Source of the DNA: Natrinema longum
Lineage (GTDB): Archaea > Halobacteriota > Halobacteria > Halobacteriales > Natrialbaceae
DNA length: 64,000 nt
Direction of reading: 5' to 3'
NCBI RefSeq assembly: GCF_017352095.1
Contig: NZ_CP071463.1
Location: 1,860,001-1,924,000, forward strand
In this document: positions 24,655 through 33,244 of the stretch, piece after piece
Position numbering within the stretch: the stretch's first letter is position 1
Layout of the letters: each line of letters begins with the position of its first letter
Made by a program: the position numbers and the translations under genes
Notes under the pieces: generated by a model
What the model was told of the DNA's origin: nothing
Databases searched by the model: none
What the model saw: the letters and a program-made list of their open reading frames with translations, nothing else

Positions 24655-25293
24655 TCACCCGAAGTACTCCGCGATGTTGTCGTACACTTCGTCCATGTTC
24701 TCGCCTTCCTTCGCCGAGAGGGGGACGGTCTTGTGCTGTGGGAAGGCGTCCTCGATCCGCTTGACGCTCGACTCCTTGAGGTCGATCTTGTTCGCGAAGA
24801 TCAAAACGGGGAGCTCGCGGGATTCGATGATGCCGATCAGCATGGTGTTGACCTGCGTAATCGGATCCTCCGCGCTATCCAGAACGTAGATGACGCCGTC
24901 GACGTCTTCTCGGAGCCAGTGCATCGCCTCGGCGACCCCCTCGGTCGCTTCGCGGGAACGGCGAATGGCGTCCTCTTTGTCCATCTCGTCGGTGAATTCT
25001 TCGTAGTCGACTTTCGTCGTCACGCCGGGCGTGTCGACGATGTCGATCGTCACCGTCTTTCCGTTCCGTTCGATCTCGACGTCTTCCTTCCTGCGTGCAC
25101 GACGCGTTTCGTGGGGGACGTGACTCTCCGCACCCACTGCATCACCGGTCCAGTCACGAGCAATACGGTTTGCGAGCGTCGTCTTGCCAGCATTGGGCGG
25201 ACCGTAGATACCGATTCGTTTGGGCTCCTGTTCCGAAAACAGGCGATCCGTAGCCCGAGAGATACTATCTTTGAGTTCTGTGAACAGTCCCAT
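24655..25293 (-). CDS. oapA: Era-like small GTPase OapA/ArvA
   Basis: The 212-residue GTPase has G1 GPPNAGKT at residues 31-38, G3 DTPG near 89, G4 NKID near 168 and G5 SAK near 194. An N-terminal amphipathic helix (MGLFTELKDSISRATDRLF) probably attaches it to the membrane. In Haloferax volcanii the homolog drives vesicle budding (ArvA) and its gene sits next to the replication origin (hence oapA). Here it heads the oapABC operon and faces an origin-like region, which preserves half of that neighbourhood. Confidence 0.92.
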   Translation of the reverse strand: MGLFTELKDSISRATDRLFSEQEPKRIGIYGPPNAGKTTLANRIARDWTGDAVGAESHVPHETRRARRKEDVEIERNGKTVTIDIVDTPGVTTKVDYEEFTDEMDKEDAIRRSREATEGVAEAMHWLREDVDGVIYVLDSAEDPITQVNTMLIGIIESRELPVLIFANKIDLKESSVKRIEDAFPQHKTVPLSAKEGENMDEVYDNIAEYFG

Positions 25294-25483
25294 CTATTGG
25301 GCCCTCCAGCACCGCGGGGTGCATCTGCGCGTACTACAAACTGTACCCACTTAAGCCTACGTCAGACGTATAGAATATTCGACGACACCGAATTAGTATC
25401 GACGGTAACTGTCCTCGAATCTGTAAGACGGATCGGAGCGTCAGAGGCGAAACGATAGCTGGTTGCGAACGGGTGTCAGGATA

Positions 25484-25531
25484 CTATGCATCCTACACCA
25501 GAGAGTGCTATGCATCGTATGCCAGAGTGTG
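25484..25531 (+). repeat. 24-bp tandem direct repeat with ATGCAT cores
   Basis: Copies at 25484-25507 and 25508-25531 agree at 20 of 24 positions. Both begin CTATGCATC and end with CCAGAG-N-GTG. They lie outside the ORB pair, on the oapA side of the origin region. Confidence 0.65.
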
Positions 25532-25597
25532 CCAGAAGACCGCACACCACGATAGATAATATCGTACTAGTATAGAACGGCTGTCCGTGTTCCGAGA

Positions 25598-25622
25598 CCC
25601 CCACCCCTTCGTTTCAAGTGGA
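25598..25622 (-). repeat. Origin recognition box (ORB), left copy
   Basis: Read on the minus strand the box starts TCCACTTGAAACGAAGGGG and ends with the G-string TGGGGG. It differs from the right copy at a single base. The dyad half plus G-string matches haloarchaeal and crenarchaeal Orc1/Cdc6 sites. Confidence 0.75.
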
Positions 25623-25739
25623 GAGTGACGAGGGAGTGGGTGAGGAAATGGGATGAACGGTCCCGATCGAGGGGAGTCCAGCCCCGTGTTTCGACTCGAG
25701 TCGGGTTTCAGGGTGATTTCGGCGGCGAATTCACCGATA

Positions 25740-25880
25740 GCGATCGCTCTAGTAATATAGGAACGAGTCTAGCAACCTAGGCAGCCAAGAGAAGCAGTTC
25801 TAGCAGGAACTAGTAAATACAAACAATACCCTAGTAAAGTAATTCGGTCTGCTAGTTCTGCGGATACTGTTTCCTCGCCA
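25740..25880. other. AT-rich candidate DNA-unwinding element
   Basis: This stretch is clearly richer in A and T than its surroundings and carries CTAGTAA at 25749, 25810 and 25831, plus related CTAG words. Lying between the inverted ORBs, it is the expected melting site. Confidence 0.55.
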
Positions 25881-25940
25881 TAGACATAAAACTTCCCGTC
25901 CAAAAATGCCATCGAACCCCCACCCACCTCTGTGACTCGT

Positions 25941-25965
25941 TCCACCTGAAACGAAGGGGTGGGGG
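25941..25965 (+). repeat. Origin recognition box (ORB), right copy
   Basis: The box starts TCCACCTGAAACGAAGGGG and ends in a G-string. It is the inverted counterpart of the left ORB, 319 bp away edge to edge, with its G-string pointing outwards to the TFB gene. An extra CCCCCACCC run sits just before it (about 25914-25926). Confidence 0.75.
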
Positions 25966-26188
25966 GCCACTCCCGATATCCCACGATCCATCAAACGCAC
26001 TCTCACTCGCTGACCCGAACTGACTGTAACTTCTCCCGACGGCGGACCTTACGCGATCCCGAGTCTATAGCGGAGTGAAGTTCTGTATCGGATCGATATT
26101 AAAACGAGGTCGAAAACCGCGCGTCTACGCTCCCACCGCGCTCATTCCGTTCCGATCCGTCGATTCTCCCTCTACCTTCCGGTGGAGA

Positions 26189-27154
26189 TCAATCGTGAAT
26201 TCCCATCGCCTCGATCTGTTCCTGATACCGGTTCCGAATGGTGACTTCCGTCACCTGTGCGACATCAGATACCTCTCGCTGGGTCTTCTTTTCGTTACAG
26301 AGCAACGAGGCTGCGTAGATCGCGGCGGCGGCGTAGCCGGTCGGCGACTTCCCGGAGAGCAGTCCTTTCTCGGTCGTCGTATCGATGATCTCGTTTGCTT
26401 TCACCTGGACTTCCTCGGAGAGCTCGAGTTCCGAGCAAAAGCGGGGCACGTACTTCTTGGGGTTGACTGGCTCCATCTCGAGGTTGAGTTCCTGGGCGAC
26501 GTAGCGATAGGTGCGGCCGATCTCCTTGCGCTCGACCCGTGAGACCGCGGCGACTTCCTCGAGCGATCGGGGAATACCTTCCATGCGACAGGCAGCGTAG
26601 AGCGTACTGGTCGCGACGCCCTCGATCGAGCGGCCGCGGATGAGGTCTTCGTCGAGTGCGCGCCGGTAGATGACGCAGGCGACTTCGCGGACGGATCGCG
26701 GGATCGCCAGCGAGGAGGCCATCCGGTCGGTCTCGGAGAGGGCGAACTGGAGGTTCCGCTCGCCGGCGTCTTTGGTTCGGATTCGTTCCTGCCACTTTCG
26801 CAGGCGGCGCATCTGGTTGCGTTTGTCCGAGGAGATCGACCGACCGTAGGCGTCCTGGTTCTTCCAGTCGATCGACGTCGTTAGCCCCTTGTCGTGCATC
26901 GTCTGGGTCGTCGGCGCGCCGACGCGGGACTTGTTCTGGCGTTCGGAGTGGTTGAACGCACGCCACTCGGGCCCGTGGTCGATGTTTGCCTGTTCGACGA
27001 TGAGTCCACACTGATCGCAAACGAGTTCGCCCTGATCTTCGCTTTTGACGAGCGTCCCGCTCTCACACTCGTCACACACCCGTTCACGCTCCGACTCCTG
27101 TGTTTTGGTTGTCGTTTCAGGATCGCGTTCGCGCTGACGGGTGGGGCTTGCCAT
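26189..27154 (-). CDS. tfb: Transcription initiation factor IIB (TFB)
   Basis: The 321-residue general transcription factor recruits RNA polymerase to TBP-bound promoters. An N-terminal zinc ribbon has Cys at 27, 30, 46 and 49 and is followed by the B-finger/linker ([19 protein letters not shown]). Two cyclin-like repeats follow, near 125-205 and 220-310. The ATG at 27154 follows a CTTAAG box at 26-33 nt. Haloarchaea carry several TFB paralogs; this one borders the origin-like region, where an orc1 gene would be expected. Confidence 0.93.
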   Translation of the reverse strand: MASPTRQRERDPETTTKTQESERERVCDECESGTLVKSEDQGELVCDQCGLIVEQANIDHGPEWRAFNHSERQNKSRVGAPTTQTMHDKGLTTSIDWKNQDAYGRSISSDKRNQMRRLRKWQERIRTKDAGERNLQFALSETDRMASSLAIPRSVREVACVIYRRALDEDLIRGRSIEGVATSTLYAACRMEGIPRSLEEVAAVSRVERKEIGRTYRYVAQELNLEMEPVNPKKYVPRFCSELELSEEVQVKANEIIDTTTEKGLLSGKSPTGYAAAAIYAASLLCNEKKTQREVSDVAQVTEVTIRNRYQEQIEAMGIHD

Positions 27155-27334
27155 TTCATGTTGATAACGATGTTCCAAGGACTTAAGGACTCGCCACCGA
27201 AGACACGCGCCCGGATCGATCGCTCGGATCCCATATTCCGGCTTCCCGGCCGACAAAGACGATCTCGAGGGGAAACGACGGTCTCGAGGAGGACCGAATC
27301 CTACTGGGACGGGTTTCGAACGTCCCGGACGAGT

Positions 27335-28858
27335 TCAAACGTACCCGAAGAGCGTTCCGACCAGTACGAGCACCCACATGACCGTGCCGACGAGCAGCAT
27401 ATCGTTGAATTTCGACCGCCGAGTGGCTCGTTTGGCAGCGCCGGCGGCGATCAGGCCGAGTGCAACGACGACGAGCATCCGTTGGAGGACGACATCGACC
27501 GGGAGCGCGTTGACGCCGAGCAGGCTGTAGTCGAGCCAGATCGCGACTGCGAGCGAGCCGGCGGCGACGACGGCGGCGTCGAGTCGTCGCGTGAGCCCGC
27601 GTGCGAGCAGATAGGTTGCGACCGGAATTCCGATCCCGATCACTGGGTACAACAGCGCGGCGATCTGGTGTGGCGTCAGAAACCCGGCCTGGCGCTCGAG
27701 GGCGAGCCCACCCATTCGAACGCCGAGATACAGCGCCAGGATCGTAAAGACGAGGAGGACGTGGCCGGCCTCGAGACGGGCGTAGGCGGCGACCAGCCGG
27801 CGGCGATCGACGTCGGTCAGGTGGTCGTCGATCGCGGTGGCTGTCCCTTGGGCGACGCGTTCGCTCGTGGACTCGCCGGTCCCGGCGGGACCGCTGGCGT
27901 GGCGTCTGCGGGTTCGGACCCCGACTATCGTCGGAACGACCAGCAGCCCGGCGAGTTCGACGACGGTCGCCCAGCCGTCGGCGTCGGCGGAGTTTCTGTT
28001 GTCGAGATACATTCGGTGGACGTTCTCTTGGACGTCGACTCGCGGGTGTTCCATGAAGTCGTTCTCGACTTTCGTCTGGGCGTCCTGTGAGCCGTGGACG
28101 CGGTGACGGAGCGTAAACCAGTCGAAGTGTTCCGAGTGCGTCTGCATGATGACCCAGTCGTCGTCCTCGTTGGGGCTCTCGTAGAGTCGAATGTGGTATC
28201 GTTGTCCGTAGTAGTCGCCGTCCTCGAGTTGGCGGGTTTCGGTCGTCCAGTAGCCACTCTCGTTCGGCCCAGGGTCGACGTACGCATAGCGAGTGCCACC
28301 GTCGGCCTGCCCCCAGTCGAGATTCGGGGCAGGACCCAGCGGTTCGGCCGGCGGCGCGTCGTCGGTGGCGTTCGTCGACGAGTTGTTCGGCGCTGGTTCG
28401 GTGCCGTTTTCGTCGATCGCTTCAATTTCGCCGTCGCCGGTCGGATCGGTTTCGTTATCGGATTCGTTCCCGCTAGTCGGCTCGGTTTCGTTGTCTGATT
28501 CGTTCCCGCCGGTAAGCGAGTAGGTATCCGGGAGCGCTTCTTCCTCCGATTCGTTGATTTCGGACCAGTCGCCGTCGTTGGCGTTGGTCAGGACGCGCTC
28601 GACGTCGTCGGTGTCGCCGCGGACGACGACGTTGATCGGACTCGTCCGCTTGAACCCTTCCCGCGCGCTGAGATACTGCCAGAAACTGCTTTCGGAGTCC
28701 TCGAGCGAGACGAGTTCCGGCGTCGGCTTCGCCTCGGTCTGGGTCGTCGTGGCGGGTGCGGTCTGGTCGGCTGACAGCGACACCAGCAGCGACGGTCCTC
28801 CGACGAGCAAGAACGCGAGAACGAGCAAAACGACCGTGATTACGATCGAGCGGCGCAT
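27335..28858 (-). CDS. Haloarchaeal membrane protein with large external domain
   Basis: The 507-residue protein has an N-terminal membrane anchor (residues 4-28) and a large acidic external part up to about residue 295. The external part contains a Ser/Asn/Glu/Thr-rich spacer with the duplicated unit GNESDNET(E/D)PT near 118-140 and several N-x-(S/T) sites. A C-terminal membrane bundle of about six helices follows (300-507). The external domain has the Trp/Tyr-rich stretch YYGQRYHIRLYESP. I recognise no enzyme motif. Confidence 0.7.
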   Translation of the reverse strand: MRRSIVITVVLLVLAFLLVGGPSLLVSLSADQTAPATTTQTEAKPTPELVSLEDSESSFWQYLSAREGFKRTSPINVVVRGDTDDVERVLTNANDGDWSEINESEEEALPDTYSLTGGNESDNETEPTSGNESDNETDPTGDGEIEAIDENGTEPAPNNSSTNATDDAPPAEPLGPAPNLDWGQADGGTRYAYVDPGPNESGYWTTETRQLEDGDYYGQRYHIRLYESPNEDDDWVIMQTHSEHFDWFTLRHRVHGSQDAQTKVENDFMEHPRVDVQENVHRMYLDNRNSADADGWATVVELAGLLVVPTIVGVRTRRRHASGPAGTGESTSERVAQGTATAIDDHLTDVDRRRLVAAYARLEAGHVLLVFTILALYLGVRMGGLALERQAGFLTPHQIAALLYPVIGIGIPVATYLLARGLTRRLDAAVVAAGSLAVAIWLDYSLLGVNALPVDVVLQRMLVVVALGLIAAGAAKRATRRSKFNDMLLVGTVMWVLVLVGTLFGYV

Positions 28859-28981
28859 CTATCCATAGCTAGCGACAGGGAATACATCAAACTATCTGCC
28901 CGAGACGATATGTTTCCCTCCGAGAGGGACGATTTCGACCGAGCACATCGTCGTCCCTGTCGTTTCGAGGGGGGCGGCTAT

Positions 28982-29410
28982 TCAAACGCCGGGTCCGACG
29001 GTGGTGACGGGAACGGGGGCCTCGCGGACGACCCGCTGGGAGACGCTTCCGACGACGTTGCGTTCGTACTCGTCACCGCTGGTTCCCATGACGATCAGAT
29101 CCGTCCCGTTGGTCGCGGCGTAATCGACGATACACTCGGCGGGGTGGCCGGTTTCGACGGCGGTCACTGTCTCGACGCCGTGATCGGTAGCGCGCGTCGC
29201 CGCCTCGTCGACCGCCTCGCGAGCGGTGGTCTCGAGGTCCTCGCGGACGCGCTCGATGCGGTCGTCGTCGAGCACGAGAAACGCGCGGTCGTCGACGACC
29301 GAAAGGACGTGCAGGGTTGCGTTTCTGGTGGCCGCGACGTCGATCGCGTGGTCCGCGACGGTCGCCGCGTGCTCACTGCCGTCCGTCGGAAAGAGGATCG
29401 TCTCGTACAT
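28982..29410 (-). CDS. Universal stress protein, UspA family
   Basis: The 142-residue protein starts MYETILFPTDGSEHAATVADHAIDVA and ends with the nucleotide-loop-like GTSGDEYERNVVGSVSQRVVREAPVPV. The G-x2-G-x9-G-S/T pattern is present in altered form: GTSGD replaces the common GTHGR, so ATP binding may be weaker. Single-domain length is typical. It is probably a cytoplasmic stress or signalling protein; its partner is unknown. Confidence 0.88.
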   Translation of the reverse strand: MYETILFPTDGSEHAATVADHAIDVAATRNATLHVLSVVDDRAFLVLDDDRIERVREDLETTAREAVDEAATRATDHGVETVTAVETGHPAECIVDYAATNGTDLIVMGTSGDEYERNVVGSVSQRVVREAPVPVTTVGPGV

Positions 29411-29614
29411 CGCTGTCTACGTAGACCACTCGCCCGGACGGAAAAAGGGGTTTCCTTCCGTTCCCCTGGCTGGGAACATCGCGTCGAACCGCGTCTCGGG
29501 TCCACGTCGGGCCCACCACGGCGGCTGTGGTCCGGTTCGTCCTGCCCTCGAGGCCCCACCGGTTCGAGCCGACGCCGTCAACGTGTGGGCCCCAGCCGTC
29601 TCGACGTGTGTCAC

Positions 29615-29977
29615 CTAGACGCCTGGAATGCCGAGTGCGTCGGGCGTCACGAACCCGACGACGGCGAAGGCGTAGACGATCGCGACCGCGACGATCCAGG
29701 CGATGAAGCCGATCGCGACCGCCGATCCCCAGCCACCGGGATAGCGCCAGTTGATGACCCCGACCCAGATGATCAACATCAACAGGACGCCCAGAATGGG
29801 AACCCACCCGACGAAGAAACTCGTAATCGCCCAGGCGACCGCGCCGATCAGCGCGGTCACCGCCGCGTTCACGACGCTCGCATCCCGGTCTAACACCAGC
29901 CGCGCGCCTGCGAGAATACCGATCGTTCCCACGAGCAGGCTCAGGACGAAGATCAGGACGGAGTCGGCGGCAGCCAT
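29615..29977 (-). CDS. Four-span membrane protein
   Basis: The 120-residue protein has about four membrane helices (residues 5-28, 36-58, 60-76, 84-110). The conserved-looking RDASVVNAAVTALIGAVAWAI and VINWRYPGGW loops are visible. It ends 1 bp from the amphi-Trp gene's stop and reads the same way, so they form an operon. Function unknown. Confidence 0.7.
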   Translation of the reverse strand: MAAADSVLIFVLSLLVGTIGILAGARLVLDRDASVVNAAVTALIGAVAWAITSFFVGWVPILGVLLMLIIWVGVINWRYPGGWGSAVAIGFIAWIVAVAIVYAFAVVGFVTPDALGIPGV

Positions 29978-29978
29978 G

Positions 29979-30218
29979 TTAGGGTTTCCAGCTCAGTTCG
30001 ATCTCGACCGTCTCACGGTTCCCCCGGAGCATCGACGAGCGTTCGACGACCTCGACGGATACGTCGACGTTCTGGGGCGGGTCGAGCGACACGTTCTTGT
30101 TCCCGACCGGCACGGTGACTGCCTCCTCGCTTTGCCCGAACTCCGTCGCGAGTTCCTGGAGGTAGGCGGCGAGTTCGTCTCGAGGGAGCGTCTCGTCGGC
30201 TGTCGTCCGTTGCGCCAT
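29979..30218 (-). CDS. Amphi-Trp domain protein
   Basis: The 79-residue protein starts MAQRTTADETLPRDELAAYLQELA and ends ETVEIELSWKP, the repeating amphipathic-strand-plus-Trp ending that names the amphi-Trp family. It has a helix followed by strands. The ATG at 30218 is preferred, as a TATA-like TACTTTTG lies 25-32 nt upstream on the minus strand. First gene of a two-gene operon with the four-span membrane protein. Role unknown. Confidence 0.8.
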   Translation of the reverse strand: MAQRTTADETLPRDELAAYLQELATEFGQSEEAVTVPVGNKNVSLDPPQNVDVSVEVVERSSMLRGNRETVEIELSWKP

Positions 30219-30259
30219 GCGGGGATATCGAACAGCTGCCCGCAAAAGTATGGGCTGCA

Positions 30260-30278
30260 AACGTGTTCCTAACACGTT
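30260..30278. promoter_or_regulatory. Inverted repeat upstream of the amphi-Trp operon
   Basis: AACGTGTT-CCT-AACACGTT is a perfect 8-bp inverted repeat about 10 bp upstream of the predicted TATA box (30243-30250). The position suits an activator; it also follows the KaiC-like gene's stop at 30351 and could be a terminator. Confidence 0.4.
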
Positions 30279-30350
30279 GTTACTGCCGGAACCGCTGTTG
30301 TAACGGACGACTGATTCCCCAGCTAGGTCACTGCCTCGCGGGACCGGTCG

Positions 30351-31415
30351 CTAGAACAGGTTGGCTTGCTGATATACGGAGATCCCGTCGGCCGTGATCT
30401 CGTACGGTTTCTTTTCTCGAGAGTGGTTGGCGTCGCGGATCTTCTGAATCTCGATCGCCATCCGGGTTTCCCGGAAGTCGTCCGGCCGGACGTACTGGAG
30501 GACGAAGACGGCATCCGTGAGATACTCGACGATGCCGTATCGGGAGGCGTAAGGCGTCTCCTCGGATGCCTCGCTCGTCAACAACGCGGTGACGCCTGCC
30601 TCCTTCAAGCTCCGGGAAAAATCGTATATTTCGTTGCGACGTTTCGCTCGATCCTCGTACATCATCTCGAGCAAAGAAACCGAGTCGAGGACGAGCCGCG
30701 AGGCGTCGAACTCCTCGACGAGCGTGGGGAGTTCGTTCCGGATCGAGGCCAGACTGTTGGCCATCTCGATCGGATCGACGTCGACGACGGCGAGTTGGCC
30801 GTCGGCGACGTACTCGTCGAACGCGTATCCCTTTTCGGTTGCGCTGTTGATGACTCGATCGCGGCTTTCCTCGAGCGTGATGAAGACCGCTCGCTCGCCC
30901 TGCTCGAGTCCGTGGGTGAGAAACTGGAGGCCGAACGTGGTCTTGCCGGTTCCGGCGCTGCCCATCGTAACGATGAGCGACCGCTCGGGAACGCCACCCT
31001 GGATCATCCGATCGAGCCCCTCGATGCCGAGTTCGAGTCGCGAGAGTTCGGAGTCGATCTCCTCGTCGAAGTCGGGTTCGTCGCTCCCCCCCAACACGAA
31101 ATCGAGATCGTCGAACCCCTCGGGACCGCTGGTAGCGGCCCCATCGGCCGCAGCGTCGGTCATCGGGGCGTCGACGTCCTGGAGGGCGTCGCCGAACTCC
31201 TCCTCGAACAGGGGGTCATCGTCGTCGGTCGCCTCCGCCACGTCCCCCTCCCGTGTCGAGTTCGACTCGGTGTCAGCGTCGTGCTTGCCGGCGTCGTCGC
31301 CCGCCGAACCGTCGCTAGCGGTGGGTTCGGCTTCGGGTGTCGGCGGCGTTCGCTCCTCGTCCGTCTCCTCGTCGTCGAGTGCCCGTTCGAACCAGTCGTC
31401 GGTGTCGTCACTCAC
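30351..31415 (-). CDS. KaiC/RAD55-like ATPase
   Basis: With the GTG at 31415 the protein is 354 residues. An acidic disordered N-terminus (about 1-125) precedes a single RecA/KaiC domain. It has Walker A GSAGTGKTTFGLQFL near 152, the EE-type switch TLEESRDRV and Walker B RLVLDSVSLLEMMY. The C-terminal half continues to AIEIQKIRDANHSREKKPYEI. Single-domain KaiC-like ATPases are common in haloarchaea as signalling or motility scaffolds; which process applies is not visible. A GTG at 31424 is an alternative start. Confidence 0.8.
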   Translation of the reverse strand: MSDDTDDWFERALDDEETDEERTPPTPEAEPTASDGSAGDDAGKHDADTESNSTREGDVAEATDDDDPLFEEEFGDALQDVDAPMTDAAADGAATSGPEGFDDLDFVLGGSDEPDFDEEIDSELSRLELGIEGLDRMIQGGVPERSLIVTMGSAGTGKTTFGLQFLTHGLEQGERAVFITLEESRDRVINSATEKGYAFDEYVADGQLAVVDVDPIEMANSLASIRNELPTLVEEFDASRLVLDSVSLLEMMYEDRAKRRNEIYDFSRSLKEAGVTALLTSEASEETPYASRYGIVEYLTDAVFVLQYVRPDDFRETRMAIEIQKIRDANHSREKKPYEITADGISVYQQANLF

Positions 31416-31646
31416 GGCGACCACCCGGCGTGGGTCCGGTCTTGGGCGAGCGTCGCTGGCGGATCCGACTGCTGGTGACGACAGCGACGTGACGGGGGGT
31501 ACTCGAGTAGACGGTGGCCATAGGTGACACTGCGACGGAATCGTCGCGGGAGTTCACGTATCCGAAGTCGTTCCAACCGGATTAACTTTGTTGCTGTCGG
31601 CGGGACAAGCGTGGCTTTTTCATCACGGGGCGGGTATCCGCCGACG

Positions 31647-32483
31647 ATGGACGTTGCCGTCGGAATCGTCGCCCAGCGTGAGAACGAACGTGCACAGACA
31701 CTCGCCGGGAGCCTCGTGGAGACCCTCGAGCGCGAGGGGTCGAACGTCGTCGTCGACGAAGCGACCGGCGAGGCACTCGAGGCGACGGCCGTCCCGGTCG
31801 CCGCGATGGCGGGTCGTGACCTCGTCGTGAGCATCGGCGGTGATGGAACGCTGTTGTTCACGGCCCGCGAGGTGGGTTCGACGCCGCTTCTCGGGATCAA
31901 CCTCGGCGAAGTCGGCTTCCTCAACGCCGTCGCGCCCGCGGATGCGGTCGACGTCGTCACTGCTCTCGTGACCGAACTCGAGGAAACGGGGACCGTCGCG
32001 GGCCGCGAACTGACGCGGCTCCGGGCGACCGGAGTCGGCGAGGACTGGACGCTCGAGCCCGCCCTCAACGAGGTCGTCGTCCACGGGCCCCGCCGGGGGA
32101 ACGGCGGTGGCGCGACCGTCGACATCCGCGTCGACGGCCAGCAGTACGCCGAGAGCCACGCCGACGGCGTGCTCGTGGCCACGCCGACGGGCTCGACCGC
32201 CTACAACTTGAGCGAGGGGGGGCCACTCCTCCACCCGACTGCGGAGACCCTCGTGGTCACGCAAATGGCCGCGACCGAGTCGATGCCGCCGCTGGTCGTC
32301 GAACCGGACACCGAACTCACCCTCACCGTCTCCGACACCGACACCGCGTACGTGATCAGTGACGGCCGCAACCGACAGCGCCTCGAGCCCCCGTCGACGG
32401 TATCGGTCTCCCTCGCCGCCGAATCCGTCAGGCTCGTCGGCCCACGGGGGAATTTCTTCGACGCGCTCGACAAACTGGAGTAG
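31647..32483 (+). CDS. ppnK: NAD kinase
   Basis: The 278-residue kinase phosphorylates NAD to NADP. The hallmark GGDGT is at residues 64-68, followed by the NLGEVGFL motif near 85 and TPTGSTAYNLSEGGPLLHP (conserved NAD-binding stretch) near 180. Length is normal for archaeal PpnK. It diverges from the KaiC-like gene and meets the DsbA-like gene end to end with no gap: the stops are at 32481-32483 and 32484-32486. Confidence 0.92.
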   Translation: MDVAVGIVAQRENERAQTLAGSLVETLEREGSNVVVDEATGEALEATAVPVAAMAGRDLVVSIGGDGTLLFTAREVGSTPLLGINLGEVGFLNAVAPADAVDVVTALVTELEETGTVAGRELTRLRATGVGEDWTLEPALNEVVVHGPRRGNGGGATVDIRVDGQQYAESHADGVLVATPTGSTAYNLSEGGPLLHPTAETLVVTQMAATESMPPLVVEPDTELTLTVSDTDTAYVISDGRNRQRLEPPSTVSVSLAAESVRLVGPRGNFFDALDKLE

Positions 32484-33137
32484 TTACTGGTCGCCTTCCA
32501 CGAGTCGCTCGAGGTGTTCCGGCGGCACCGCGCCGCGGGCGACGTGCCCGTCCGAGAGGAAGGTCGGAACGCCGGTGATGCCCGTCTGCTGGGCCTGGGC
32601 GAATCGATCCTCGAGTTCGGCCCGGCGGCTCTCGTCTGCGATCGCCTCGCGAATCTCGTCGGCCGGTAGGTCGACGTCGTCGGCGAGGTCGGCGAGTACT
32701 TCGACGTCGCCGATGTCGCGTCCGTCCTGCCACAGCGCCGTGTAGATCGCCTCGTCGAACGCCTCCCAGCGGTCGGGATACGCTCCGTTGACGTACCACG
32801 AGGCGACCTGCGCGTCGAACGAATCGATATCGGTCGCGATGTCCAGCGTCATCTCGACGCCGTACTCCTCCTGTAGCCGACGGACGTTCTGTTTGGCCTG
32901 CTCGTAGTAGCCCTCGTCCTTCCCGTCGTCGGCGTCGTGATCGATGGAGCCGTCCGGGTTTCGCTTCCCGCGTCGCAGGTCGAAGGGATGCCACTCGACG
33001 GCGAGTGGCTCGTCGCGACCGTCGCGGTACTGCTCGAGCGAGCGCGTCCCCAGATAACAGAACGGACAGACGTAGTCCGCGTAGATCGTTAGTCGATCCC
33101 CGGTCTCCGGCGTCGATCCGGTATCGGCGTCAGCCAT
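32484..33137 (-). CDS. DsbA/FrnE-type thiol oxidoreductase
   Basis: The 217-residue thioredoxin-fold protein has the redox motif CPFC at residues 24-27, a long helical insertion (about 70-165) and the cis-Pro loop GITGVPTFLSDG near 187. This is the DsbA/FrnE family, which oxidises or isomerises cytoplasmic thiols or acts as a 2-hydroxychromene-2-carboxylate isomerase-like protein. No signal peptide is present, so it is cytoplasmic. Confidence 0.9.
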   Translation of the reverse strand: MADADTGSTPETGDRLTIYADYVCPFCYLGTRSLEQYRDGRDEPLAVEWHPFDLRRGKRNPDGSIDHDADDGKDEGYYEQAKQNVRRLQEEYGVEMTLDIATDIDSFDAQVASWYVNGAYPDRWEAFDEAIYTALWQDGRDIGDVEVLADLADDVDLPADEIREAIADESRRAELEDRFAQAQQTGITGVPTFLSDGHVARGAVPPEHLERLVEGDQ

Positions 33138-33244
33138 GGATTCGGTAGGTGTCCGTTACGGAAAAGTCGCCGGTCACCGGCAGTCGAGCGACGGCCAGCC
33201 GAGACGAGGCACGGACGCGGCTCGAGGAGTCGCTCTCCGGGCGG

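Larger units (their letters stand above)
25294..26188. other. Candidate chromosomal replication origin region
   Basis: This 895-bp gene-free region lies between oapA and a TFB gene. It holds two near-identical 25-bp ORB elements in opposite orientation (25598-25622 and 25941-25965), an AT-rich core with three CTAGTAA words at 25749-25837, and two 24-bp direct repeats at 25484-25531. ORB pairs flanking an AT-rich unwinding element next to oapA is the known layout of haloarchaeal oriC1. The usual adjoining orc1/cdc6 gene is absent. Confidence 0.75.

Noticed and set aside
25908-25930. Third ORB suggested by a CCCCCACCC run
   Set aside because: It has the G-string complement but lacks the TCCAC-TGAAAC half, so I do not call it an ORB.
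25769-26006. Short minus-strand frames inside the origin region
   Set aside because: They overlap the ORB and AT-rich core; composition does not look coding.
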